Origin: Candidatus Melainabacteria bacterium
GTDB taxonomy: Bacteria; Cyanobacteriota; Vampirovibrionia; 2-02-FULL-35-15
DNA: 7,860 bases
Assembly: GCA_023250175.1 (NCBI GenBank)
Contig: JAHFBD010000097.1
Location: forward strand, 1-7,860
Reading direction: 5' to 3'
In this document: positions 1-5,977 of the stretch, one piece after another
How positions within the stretch are numbered: the first letter of the stretch is position 1
How the letters are laid out: each line of letters begins with the position of its first letter
The notes under the pieces: model-generated
Databases searched by the model: none
The model's input: only the letters and a program-made list of their open reading frames with translations
What the model was told of the DNA's origin: nothing
Translations under genes and position numbers: made by a program

Positions 1-841
1 CTAATGGTGCTCCTTCTAAGTTTGCCCATGCAACATCTGCTTTGTAGGCAAACTCTGGATCAGATGGAGTAACCATAGCTTGTGCTTGTAATCTTAAATA
101 GTTAGCAAATCCTTTATGTGTAGTTTCTCTCGCTGCTAGTAATAATTCTTTTGCAGCAAACTCATATTCTTTTCTGAAATAGATAGAGTAAGGTATTGCA
201 ACCAGCCCATTCTCATCACGCCTTACAACAGTATCGTTACTTAAAATCCCACTTGTTTTATGAATATTTTTTTTCAAATAATCTATTAATTCTTCCTTTG
301 TTATATCAGGTGGAAAAACATTTTTTCCTGGATTCAAACTTAAATCTTTAAATAGTCTGACTGGTTCAGGAGTAAGTCCATTTTTTCCTTCTATACCATT
401 AAATATCTTAAATATTGTTAGTGCTTTCTTAGCATGTTCATCTCCAGCTCTAGATGCTTCTTCTAAAGTAAATTTTAAAGATATATCTTTTTCATGATCT
501 TGCTGTAAAAAAACAAGGTTTAAAATTTCAGCAGCCTTAATTAAATGTAAAAGTGCTTTTTTATCACCATTAGCCAGATTGTTATATGCTTCTTCCGGAT
601 TAAAAACAATTTTTAAAGTAAGATTATTAATTATGTCAGTTAACTCTTGCTCTGTAAGTGCAAGTTCGTGACCATCATATGTTTTATTAATAAATTGAGG
701 TGGTAACTGTGGAGTTATTCTTGCAGATAATGACAGAGGCTCTATATCTATTGGACTTGGTTGTAGAGTTGTATAGTTTGTTACTGGTTGTATGTTACTG
801 GGTGCTACACTTGGCTTAACACCGACAGGATCTGCTTTCAT
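1..841 (-). CDS. Peptidase family M49 (dipeptidyl-peptidase III-like), N-terminal part
   Basis: The frame is open from ATG at 841 down to the window edge (280 codons, no stop), so the C-terminus is missing. M49 enzymes are zinc peptidases that remove dipeptides from peptide N-termini. The family is recognised from the segment at about residues 175-280: NPGKNVFPPDITKEEL, then VVRRDENGLVAIPYS, an alanine-rich helix, and near the edge ADVAWANLEGAPL. These follow the order seen in bacterial M49 proteins and in the M49 part of plant Nudix-M49 fusions. The zinc motif HExxGH would lie beyond the window, so catalytic competence cannot be judged. The first 50 or so residues are proline- and serine-rich with no clear signal peptide, suggesting a cytoplasmic protein with a flexible leader. 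AAGAGG (complement 849-854) is a good ribosome binding site 7 nt before the ATG. The gene is divergent from the deformylase-like gene at 1099. Confidence 0.8.
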   Translation of the reverse strand, partial: MKADPVGVKPSVAPSNIQPVTNYTTLQPSPIDIEPLSLSARITPQLPPQFINKTYDGHELALTEQELTDIINNLTLKIVFNPEEAYNNLANGDKKALLHLIKAAEILNLVFLQQDHEKDISLKFTLEEASRAGDEHAKKALTIFKIFNGIEGKNGLTPEPVRLFKDLSLNPGKNVFPPDITKEELIDYLKKNIHKTSGILSNDTVVRRDENGLVAIPYSIYFRKEYEFAAKELLLAARETTHKGFANYLRLQAQAMVTPSDPEFAYKADVAWANLEGAPL

Positions 842-866
842 TTATTTGCCTCTTTAAATTAAGTAA

Positions 867-895
867 ACTATAACTTATTGTGTCTTTAACAACAA
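867..895 (-). promoter_or_regulatory. Candidate promoter of the M49 peptidase gene
   Basis: On the minus strand TTGTTG (complement 890-895) is followed after 17 nt by TATAGT (complement 867-872), then the AAGAGG ribosome binding site and the ATG at 841. Spacing is ideal for a sigma-70-type promoter, but the -35 box matches only its first three bases. The inverted repeat arm at 900-908 lies directly upstream of the -35 box. Confidence 0.4.
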
Positions 896-899
896 GAAG

Positions 900-996
900 A
901 TACAAAATTAAAACTGTAGTTTTTTAGAAGATTTTGTATAAAAAATACAAAATAGATAAACCTTCATATTTAAAAATCTTTTACAGCAGGTTTATC
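900..996. repeat. Nested inverted repeats in a divergent promoter region
   Basis: Three 9-bp arms are visible: ATACAAAAT at 900-908 and 945-953, and its reverse complement ATTTTGTAT at 931-939. Arms 931-953 form a perfect hairpin with a 5-nt A loop. Next to them GATAAACC (955-962) is the reverse complement of GGTTTATC (989-996). No T-run follows, so this is not a typical terminator. The position between two divergent genes, next to the M49 -35 box, suits an operator, but no regulator can be named and the sequence is AT-rich. Confidence 0.45.
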
Positions 997-1093
997 AACA
1001 GCGTCATTAAGTTTAAATCTAGGGGTTCTTAACCAAGCCTACAATAAGCTACCAGCTGAAGTTGCTATACCTACCTCACTTGGATTACAATAA
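974..1093 (+). pseudogene. Possible C-terminal remnant of an unknown gene
   Basis: A frame without a start codon runs from just after a TAA (971-973) to TAA at 1091-1093 and reads like a protein end: TAGLSTASLSLNLGVLNQ, then AYNKLPAEVAIPTSLGLQ. The composition (Leu, Ala, Ser and a few charged residues) is more protein-like than the surrounding AT-rich spacer, and it would suit a membrane or amphipathic tail. It has no start and no recognisable homologue. Its end overlaps the proposed -10 box of the next gene. The SLNLG stretch vaguely recalls the VNLNLG tails found elsewhere in the window, but the resemblance is too short to rely on. Confidence 0.25.
1062..1091 (+). promoter_or_regulatory. 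Candidate promoter of the deformylase-like gene (leaderless)
   Basis: TTGCTA (1062-1067), an 18-nt spacer and TACAAT (1086-1091) precede the ATG at 1099 by only 7 nt. Transcription would then start at or next to the A of the start codon. No Shine-Dalgarno sequence is visible upstream, which fits a leaderless message. Confidence 0.4.
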
Positions 1094-1098
1094 GTACA

Positions 1099-1953
1099 AT
1101 GTCAAAAGTACTCCCCATATTATATAGTGCACATCATGCTAGCGCTAGTTTTGATTTTGGTAATTTCAATAAAAGATGTGGTTTAACTGAAGAGCAACGG
1201 TTACAATTTTCAGATTTGGGAACAGATTTAACTGTACCTACTCATGGACTCCCACCATTCAAGAGTGAATATAGCAGAGGTATTGTTGATCTTAACAGAG
1301 CATTAGATAACCCAACTTTATTTCCTGAGTTTGATTTTGGAAATCCTGAAAAGCATAGAGTTTGGAATCTAACTCAGGAGCCTACAGATAATGAAAAAGC
1401 TCTCATCTTGAAGAACATATATTGGACTTATCATAATGCTATGCTTGCTCAAATCCAAAGCTTTACAAGACCCGGAGTTGTGGTTGCATGGGATAACACA
1501 GCACCGTATGAAAATAGTTATGAAATAAATATTGATGGTAATCTACGGAAGATAAAACCATTTAATCTTATCAATGGTGGTGATTATGGTGTAGCCGATA
1601 CTAGTAAAAGTGATGTGGTATTAACTTGTGATCCTCAATTTCTTAAAGAGCTTTCATACCAATTTCATTTGGCTCTTAAAAAAAGAGGTTTAGTTGATGA
1701 GGTAGGTATAAATACTTACTTTGAAACACCAAATAAGTGTGGTTATATAGCAAGAAGATATAATACTAACAACAGTGCTTCTCTTCTGAATACTGATAAG
1801 CCTATCGTGTCATGTCAACTTGAATATGATACTTCGGTTACGCATGACCCTACAACACTAACTCCAGATTACAATGCAATTGAAAAACTTCGGACTGCTT
1901 TTGAAGAAGCAATAGAAGAAACATATCAAAATCTACTCACTTGGAATGTATAA
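1099..1953 (+). CDS. N-formylglutamate deformylase-like protein (HutG-type) with altered active site
   Basis: This 284-residue protein has near-normal length for the N-formylglutamate amidohydrolase family, metal hydrolases that release formate and glutamate in histidine breakdown. Landmarks in family order are: LPILYSAHHAS (5-15), in place of the usual PHAG/PHSG; THGLPPFKSEYSRGIVDLNR (48-67), with the typical SR..VDLNR; a helix with YWTYHNAML (108-116); VVVAWDNTAPY (127-137), followed by GNLRKIKPFNL; CGYIARRYN (214-222); and SCQLEYD (238-244). Family members normally have WDxHS where this one has WDNTA (131-135), so a His expected to bind metal is replaced. The fold is well supported, but activity on N-formylglutamate is doubtful. 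No other hut genes are in the window. The upstream in-frame stop at 1057-1059 and lack of other starts fix ATG 1099, although no ribosome binding site is seen. Confidence 0.75.
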   Translation: MSKVLPILYSAHHASASFDFGNFNKRCGLTEEQRLQFSDLGTDLTVPTHGLPPFKSEYSRGIVDLNRALDNPTLFPEFDFGNPEKHRVWNLTQEPTDNEKALILKNIYWTYHNAMLAQIQSFTRPGVVVAWDNTAPYENSYEINIDGNLRKIKPFNLINGGDYGVADTSKSDVVLTCDPQFLKELSYQFHLALKKRGLVDEVGINTYFETPNKCGYIARRYNTNNSASLLNTDKPIVSCQLEYDTSVTHDPTTLTPDYNAIEKLRTAFEEAIEETYQNLLTWNV

Positions 1954-1974
1954 AATAAGAATATTTCTTATTTT
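1952..1974 (+). terminator. Perfect AT-rich hairpin at the end of the deformylase-like gene
   Basis: AAAATAAGAA (1952-1961), a 3-nt loop and TTCTTATTTT (1965-1974) form a perfect 10-bp stem that begins inside the stop codon and ends in TTTT. It could act as a weak bidirectional terminator. The stem is very AT-rich with a tiny loop and a short T-run, so an operator or chance palindrome is also possible. Confidence 0.4.
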
Positions 1975-2041
1975 GACTTCAGCTCTACCAAAACTCTGCT
2001 CACTAGAAGATTCAGACAAGTTAAACCTATAATTTTTTAGA

Positions 2042-2082
2042 GGACTAGTTAACGATGTTTTCCACTTTGTTAACCTTAATCC
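2042..2082 (+). repeat. Dispersed tail element, copy 1
   Basis: This copy matches those at 5156 and 5801. Starting from the CTAGTTAAC at 2045 it has 8 differences in 39 nt from the copy starting at 5162. In frame it reads GLVNDVFHFVNL. It lies 68 bp before the isochorismatase-family gene, upstream of that gene's candidate promoter. Confidence 0.7.
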
Positions 2083-2098
2083 TCATGAGATGGCTCAC

Positions 2099-2143
2099 TT
2101 AATAAAGGGTTACCAATATGGTTATAATGCTTAGTAACAGGAG
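2099..2143 (+). promoter_or_regulatory. Candidate promoter and ribosome binding site of the isochorismatase-family gene
   Basis: TTAATA (2099-2104), an 18-nt spacer and a perfect TATAAT (2123-2128) are followed by AGGAG (2139-2143), 6 nt before the ATG at 2150. The -10 box and ribosome binding site are strong; the -35 box is fair. Confidence 0.55.
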
Positions 2144-2149
2144 TAAACA

Positions 2150-2791
2150 ATGACAATAAGAATTTTTAAACCGAACTCACAAATTGCAACAAGCCAGAGT
2201 AAAAGAATCGAGCGACTTATTCAGCAACCAAAGATTCCAAAGAATGCGGCCTTGGTAGTTATTGATATGCAAAAAGGATTTGATGATCAAAAATGGGGAA
2301 ATAGAAATAATCCTGACTTAAGCAGAAATGTTGAAATATTATTAAAAGCCTGGCGTGATTCTAGTAGACCAATTATACATATCCAACATTGTTCAGTTGA
2401 ATCCAATTCTGTACTTAGACCCGAACTAGAAAGTTGTGATTTTTATCGTTCTGCACAACCTGCAGATGGAGAAGTAATTTTCCAGAAAAATGTAAATAGT
2501 TGCTTTACTGGTACTGACTTAGAAACTTATTGTATAGAGAACCAAGTTGATACTTTAATAATAGTTGGAATATCTTCTGACCACTGTGTTTCAACCTCTA
2601 CAAGGCTTGCAGCAAATCTTGGCTTTACTACATATATTATTGGTGATGCAACTTGTACATTTGATAGAATTGATCCTTTTACAGAAGAAATTTATCCTGC
2701 TGAACTAGTTCATAGAGTCCATTTAGCAAGTTTAAATAATGAGTTTGCTAAAGTAATTAATACTAGGTCTGTTCTGGAACTTTTAGAGTAA
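2150..2791 (+). CDS. Isochorismatase-family cysteine hydrolase
   Basis: This 213-residue protein has the full set of marks of the isochorismatase-like fold, cytoplasmic enzymes that hydrolyse amides, ureas or vinyl ethers. The catalytic Asp is D39 in ALVVIDMQKGF (34-44), the Lys is K113 in VIFQKN, and the nucleophilic Cys is C146 in GISSDHCVSTSTR (140-152). The family's DA motif appears as IIGDATCTF. The first 30 residues before the first strand are a polar extension. Length is typical for the family. The substrate cannot be told from sequence: nicotinamidase, ureidoacrylate, N-carbamoyl and isochorismate hydrolases share these residues, and the two metal-site histidines expected of a nicotinamidase are not obvious. 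The gene has its own promoter and a strong AGGAG ribosome binding site, and is followed within 10 nt by a gene remnant. Confidence 0.9.
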   Translation: MTIRIFKPNSQIATSQSKRIERLIQQPKIPKNAALVVIDMQKGFDDQKWGNRNNPDLSRNVEILLKAWRDSSRPIIHIQHCSVESNSVLRPELESCDFYRSAQPADGEVIFQKNVNSCFTGTDLETYCIENQVDTLIIVGISSDHCVSTSTRLAANLGFTTYIIGDATCTFDRIDPFTEEIYPAELVHRVHLASLNNEFAKVINTRSVLELLE

Positions 2792-2960
2792 TTCATAAGC
2801 TTGTCTTTCAGTATATAAAAAAGTTGAAGACCTAGCTCCTAGAGAAGGGAAGAGATTAAATGTTGTATTCGAGGATCGAGCATTAGGAATAAAACAAATT
2901 CATTCTGCGATTAATAAAGCAGAAGAGGAACATACTTGGATTTTTATCCCCTCCCTGTCT

Positions 2961-3122
2961 ATTTGGATTGATGATACTTATAGTAAAGATGAAAGAAATG
3001 TTGGTGGTGATCCTTACCTTCGCAATTATCTTTCAAATCTTGTTCCTGAGATTGAGCTAGTTCACACGCATCCTGATAAAACTTTAAGACATCTGTATGA
3101 AGAAGGAAGTCGTTCAGCTGAA
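2961..3122 (+). repeat. Near-identical duplicate segment, copy 1 (partner 7699-7860)
   Basis: Position by position at an offset of 4738, 161 of 162 bases are identical to 7699-7860; the one difference is T at 3001 against C at 7739 (Val versus Ala). The match runs off the window end, so its full length is unknown. The 138 bp immediately upstream differ at 34 positions. Confidence 0.95.
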
Positions 3123-3481
3123 TACTTAATTGAAGGGGCAACACCTACATCAGGAGATTTCATATCGCAAACACAGCAATGGGTACAGAGTAATAGAGAA
3201 TATAAATTTATAGGAAATATAGTTAGTCACTATGGTGTAACAAGTTATGAAATGAGCCCTGATAACCTTAGGTTTGGACAAGGAGGTGCTGCAGGTAGTT
3301 TTACTAATGGATATGAAGATATCATTAACCCAATTGCAAGTCCAATTGATGAGATAAAAAGAATAATTGAAATACAACAAAATAAATGTACTTATATGGT
3401 TCAATTTGGACCTAAAAAAGTTCCTGCCTTTCACCTTAGATTTCAAGGAATTGAAGAATTGTAATTTGTGTTGATCCAGAA

Positions 3482-3540
3482 TTTGGAGTCCTAGTTCCTG
3501 CTCACTCTTTGAGCGAGGCAAGGCGGCTTAGTTACCCACC
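3482..3540 (+). repeat. Dispersed tail element, copy 2 (with 26-nt hairpin module)
   Basis: TTTGGAGTCCTAGTT is followed by a 26-nt module (3497-3522) and then GCGGCTTAGTTA. The copy at 7055 has the same order of parts plus about 40 extra nt. The module matches that at 7073-7098 in 21 of 26 bases and can form a stem of GCTCA with TGAGC extended by further pairs. Here the element falls within the displaced C-terminal frame of the pseudogene and encodes FGVLVPAHSLSEARRLSY. Confidence 0.65.
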
Positions 3541-3702
3541 ACCAGATTTGTTTTTGGTTGAGTTGAAATAATTTTTTAACTTACTTGTGTATATAGTTTA
3601 TCTGCCTCATCTAGTAAAACCTATTCTGTGAAAGGATTGATTGAAAGAAACCCCAGCTTGTCTTAACCCAGATAAAAAAAACTGCTTAAAAACCTGAACT
3701 GT

Positions 3703-5001
3703 TTACTTTCCTAATCTTTTTATCCAAACACTCATTGTGTTTATAATTGTGGCTGCACATTTTTCCATATCTGGAATAGTTACAAACTCGCGTAAAGAAT
3801 GAAAGTTGTGTCCTCCTGCAGCAAGATTTGGAGTTGGTAACCCTCGAAGAGACAAATGAGAACCATCTGTTCCACCACGAATTGGTTTGTCTACCAGTAC
3901 TAGTCCTGTGTCCAGAATACCTTGTTTTGCATATTCAACTACTTCAGGTTTTTTTGCAATAGATTCTCTCATATTTCTATATTGTTCTCTTATTTTTATT
4001 TCAATAGAACAACCTGAATTAAGTTTTCTTACTTCTTCAGCAATTTCTTTTATTCTTTCAAGACGTCTTAGAGATTGATCATAATCAAAATCCCTCACTA
4101 TAATAGTAAGGCTGGATTGCTCAACCGAAGATTTATCTCCAACTTCATTTGGATGGATATATCCTTGCCTTTCTTCTGTGGTTTCTGGTGCTTCATCTCT
4201 GGGAAGGCGGGAAATAAAGTCAGCCATAGCACGCAAACTATTTATCATTTTACCTTTTGCATAGCCTGGATGAACATTTAAACCCTTGAAGGTTATTTTT
4301 ACCATGTGAGCATTAAATGTCTCAGCTTCAATTTCACCAGGGATACTTCCGTCTATTGTATAAGCGGCATCAGCCCCAAATTTTTCAATATCAAAAAAGT
4401 CAAGTCCTCTTCCAATCTCTTCGTCTGGAGTAAAACCAACTTTAATTTTGGGTCGTGGTAACTCAGGATGTTCACTGTAAACCCTAAGAACTTCCAAGAT
4501 TTCGGCAATACCGGCCTTATCATCTGCTCCAAGCAATGTTCTACCACTAGAAGTTATGATGCTTTCGCCAAGATGTCCGTCTAAATCTTTTGCAGGGATG
4601 ATAGTTCCATGACTTAGTACCAGATCTCCTCCCTGATAATTTTCATGAATTATTGGTTCTATATTATCGGTTGGCACATCACCATTAAGATCCATATGAC
4701 TAAATAAACCAATTGTTGGAATCTGGACATTTGGTGCTTCTATATTACTTGGCAGGGTTGCTGTTACAACGGCTTTATCATCAACATCAATATCAACAAG
4801 TAAAGGAATCTGTGATAATTTCTCCCGAAGAATTTTAGCTAATTCTCTTTGTGATCCTGTGCTTGGAACTTGATTTGTTTCTACTTTCGATCCATCTGAA
4901 ACAGTATCGACTCTGGCTATTTCCACAAAGTCATTAACCATACGGTTAGTCTTTATAAGATTAATAGTCTTATTAGGTTCAACTAGTGTTACTACAGGCA
5001 T
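3703..5001 (-). CDS. pepT: Peptidase T (tripeptide aminopeptidase, M20 family)
   Basis: Peptidase T removes the N-terminal residue from tripeptides in the cytoplasm using two zinc ions. All expected zinc ligands are present in this 432-residue protein: H102 in FSHMD, D160 in LLGADDKAG, E195 in TPDEEIGRG (with E194 as the catalytic base), D217 in YTIDG and H401 in GGHNFHSLREF. Other family signatures are NYQGGDLVLS, ETFNAHMVKITFKG, NVHPGYAKGKMIN and RGGTDGSHLS. The length is slightly above the usual 410 or so because of an N-terminal extension of about 20 residues. One deviation is HMDLNGD where HMDT plus Ser/Ala, Pro, Asp is usual; it leaves the ligands intact. AAGGA (complement 5008-5012) lies 6 nt before the ATG and supports this start. 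It is transcribed against its neighbours and converges on the pseudogene. With the M49 gene it suggests peptide scavenging. Confidence 0.96.
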   Translation of the reverse strand: MPVVTLVEPNKTINLIKTNRMVNDFVEIARVDTVSDGSKVETNQVPSTGSQRELAKILREKLSQIPLLVDIDVDDKAVVTATLPSNIEAPNVQIPTIGLFSHMDLNGDVPTDNIEPIIHENYQGGDLVLSHGTIIPAKDLDGHLGESIITSSGRTLLGADDKAGIAEILEVLRVYSEHPELPRPKIKVGFTPDEEIGRGLDFFDIEKFGADAAYTIDGSIPGEIEAETFNAHMVKITFKGLNVHPGYAKGKMINSLRAMADFISRLPRDEAPETTEERQGYIHPNEVGDKSSVEQSSLTIIVRDFDYDQSLRRLERIKEIAEEVRKLNSGCSIEIKIREQYRNMRESIAKKPEVVEYAKQGILDTGLVLVDKPIRGGTDGSHLSLRGLPTPNLAAGGHNFHSLREFVTIPDMEKCAATIINTMSVWIKRLGK

Positions 5002-5065
5002 ATTAATTCCTTAAATGGTTAGCTTGAGAATTAATTAAATCATATTTAAATCTGTTTCGGGTTAA

Positions 5066-5206
5066 CAAATTGCACGGCATTATAAAAACTTCGGGTACAT
5101 AAATACTTATAGAACTTTTTTGAGAGAAGCCTTAACTCAAGTTATTAAACTTGGTGGAGTCCTAGTTAACAATGTTTCCCACCTTGTAAATCTTAACCTG
5201 GGTTAA
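5066..5206 (+). pseudogene. C-terminal gene remnant ending in the LVN-VSHLVNLNL tail
   Basis: Between pepT and the gene at 5279, a 46-codon frame without an ATG runs from after TAA 5063-5065 to TAA 5204-5206. It reads QIARHYKNFGYINTYRTF, then LREALTQVIKLGG, then VLVNNVSHLVNLNLG. The composition is convincingly protein-like, with an amphipathic helical look. The only possible start is TTG 5120, with no ribosome binding site. I read it as the 3' end of a decayed gene. The final part is the tail shared with sites near 2042, 5795 and 7055. The family is not recognised. Confidence 0.5.
5147..5206 (+). repeat. Dispersed tail element, copy 3
   Basis: Starting AAACTTGGTGGAGTCCTAG, this copy lacks the 26-nt module and encodes LGGVLVNNVSHLVNLNLG. 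Two short inverted repeats flank it: CAAGTT and AACTTG (5138-5143 and 5148-5153), and TTAACC and GGTTAA (5193-5198 and 5201-5206). It lies 72 bp before the gene at 5279 and upstream of that gene's -10 box. Confidence 0.7.
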
Positions 5207-5266
5207 AAGCTGCTTTATTTCTGAGAGAAACTAATCGATCTTAACTTTTACCTTTTTGAATAACTA

Positions 5267-5272
5267 TATAAT
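5267..5272 (+). promoter_or_regulatory. -10 box giving a probable leaderless start for the 5279 gene
   Basis: A perfect TATAAT ends 6 nt before the ATG at 5279, placing the transcription start at the start codon. The -35 region (about 5243-5249) is only a weak match. No ribosome binding site precedes the ATG. Confidence 0.5.
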
Positions 5273-5278
5273 AGCTGC

Positions 5279-5734
5279 ATGAATCTTAAAGCTATTACTC
5301 AAGGTTGGTTTTTTAAAGGGAAGACTGTTAGTAATCTTACAGCAAACTATAGACCTTCTGGGACAAATCAAATAAAGCTTTTTGCAGGGGCTACTGTACC
5401 TCTAATAGTAGATTTTGCTCAAAAAGTATTCACTGATAATAGAGATTATGAAGCGTTAGAGATAGAGCTTGCCTTAGACAAAAGAAAAACTAATAAAGTG
5501 CAATGCACAATCTCAAGATCTAGTGATGGACAAACTCTTTTAATGATTTTTTTAAATTCACACTTAAATCCCGATCGTCTTGGTAAGCCACCTACATATA
5601 AAGATACAGCTTTTATACTACTCGATTGTGAAGACCTTTATTCGGAAGAATTTTTTCAGCTAGTATCTAAAACTGTTAACGAATTATTGGATGGTACTTT
5701 GGAAAATCCAAATACAAACTATAATCTATCTTAA
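5279..5734 (+). CDS. Unrecognised 151-residue protein
   Basis: I do not recognise this protein. It starts MNLKAITQGWFFKGKTVSNL and has alternating hydrophobic stretches (TVPLIVDFAQKVF, LEIELAL, VQCTISRSSDGQTLLMIFLN, TAFILLDCEDL) that suggest a small alpha/beta cytoplasmic domain, then a helix EEFFQLVSKTVNELLDG and an Asn-rich end. There is no signal peptide or full-length membrane segment and no recognisable catalytic motif. Codon use resembles its neighbours. The start is the first ATG and abuts a TATAAT box, so the mRNA is probably leaderless. It is followed at 5774 by a tail remnant in the same reading frame after three stop codons, which may be its former C-terminus or an unrelated insertion. 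Confidence 0.7.
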   Translation: MNLKAITQGWFFKGKTVSNLTANYRPSGTNQIKLFAGATVPLIVDFAQKVFTDNRDYEALEIELALDKRKTNKVQCTISRSSDGQTLLMIFLNSHLNPDRLGKPPTYKDTAFILLDCEDLYSEEFFQLVSKTVNELLDGTLENPNTNYNLS

Positions 5735-5773
5735 ATTGATAATGTACTATAAATTGTTATTATCGTACCTTAA

Positions 5774-5863
5774 TATTTAATTAACAGACAAAAAGATTTT
5801 GGAGACTTAGTTAACGATGTTTCCCATCTTATGAATCTTAGCCTTGAGTACACAACTATTTGA
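5774..5863 (+). pseudogene. Tail remnant, copy 4 of the dispersed element
   Basis: A 29-codon frame without a start lies between TAA 5771-5773 and TGA 5861-5863. It reads YLINRQKDFGDLVNDVSHLM, then NLSLEYTTI. From TTAGTTAAC (5807) it differs from the copy starting at 5162 at 7 of 39 bases, and three of those changes are synonymous. It shares the reading frame of the upstream gene (5279-5734) but is separated from it by stops. A working small gene is unlikely, as there is no start codon before the internal ATG. Confidence 0.45.
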
Positions 5864-5977
5864 ATTAGGTTAATGACATTAGACAGATTTAATATTTCTA
5901 ATATGGAAAGTTAAGAACTGAATTTGATAATATTGAGATATTGAAAATTTAAAACTTTATAAGTACGAGGAAAAAAT

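Larger units (their letters stand above)
1946..2134 (+). pseudogene. Small ORF with hydrophobic N-terminus plus in-frame tail remnant
   Basis: ATG 1946 overlaps the last 8 nt of the deformylase-like gene and opens a 28-codon frame ending at TAA 2030-2032. It begins MYKIRIFLILTSALPKLC, a short basic start and hydrophobic core like a signal peptide, with a Cys but no good lipobox. In the same frame after the TAA, the sequence continues open to TAG 2132-2134 and encodes FFRGLVNDVFHFVNL, then about 18 further residues. That second part carries the tail shared with sites near 5147 and 5795. Either this is a gene broken by one stop codon, or a real small peptide followed by an unrelated remnant. 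No ribosome binding site is convincing. Its first part also contains the palindrome at 1952-1974. Confidence 0.35.
2799..3571 (+). pseudogene. 5'-truncated, frameshifted copy of the HTHP-family gene at 7213
   Basis: An open frame without any ATG, GTG or TTG near its beginning runs from just after TAA 2796-2798 to TAA 3462-3464. Its translation aligns with residues from about 113 onward of the protein encoded at 7213: KQIHS, WIFIPSLSIWIDDTYSKDE, ELVHTHPDK. The first 116 or so residues have no counterpart, since the isochorismatase-family gene ends directly upstream. Beyond the part available at 7213 it continues with GATPTSGDF, EYKFIGNIVSHYGVTSYEM and FHLRFQGIEEL. After that stop another frame opens (from 3455) and reads RIVICVDPEFGVLVPAH, then SLSEARRLSYPPPDLFLVEL to TAA 3569-3571. 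This is evidently the original C-terminus, displaced by an indel near 3452-3464. The first in-frame ATG, at 3252, would give only 70 residues without the HTHP motif, so a functional product is unlikely. Confidence 0.8.

Noticed and set aside
1021..1045. Hairpin around GGTTCTTAACC before the deformylase-like gene
   Set aside because: Its arms are only 4-5 bp, and the interval is better explained as a possible coding remnant.
3252..3464. A separate 70-residue gene starting at ATG 3252
   Set aside because: The frame is open far upstream with homology to the 7213 gene, so this ATG is internal to the pseudogene.
2959..3521. Minus-strand ORFs at 2959-3144 and 3150-3521
   Set aside because: They lie antisense to the pseudogene, whose + strand translation aligns with the 7213 protein. 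Their Cys/His/Tyr-rich translations are typical of shadows.
3562..3580. Hairpin GTTGAAA/TTTTAAC as a terminator of the pseudogene
   Set aside because: The 7-bp stem includes a G-T pair, is AT-rich and lacks a T-run after it, so it is easily chance.
3660..3702. Rho-independent terminator of pepT at the T-run (complement 3672-3679)
   Set aside because: A run of T follows on the minus strand, but I could not find a stem before it; CAGTT occurs there only as a direct repeat.
3887..4547. ORFs at 3887-4078 (+), 4075-4281 (+) and 4353-4547 (-)
   Set aside because: They lie in other frames of pepT, whose motifs cover the whole region.
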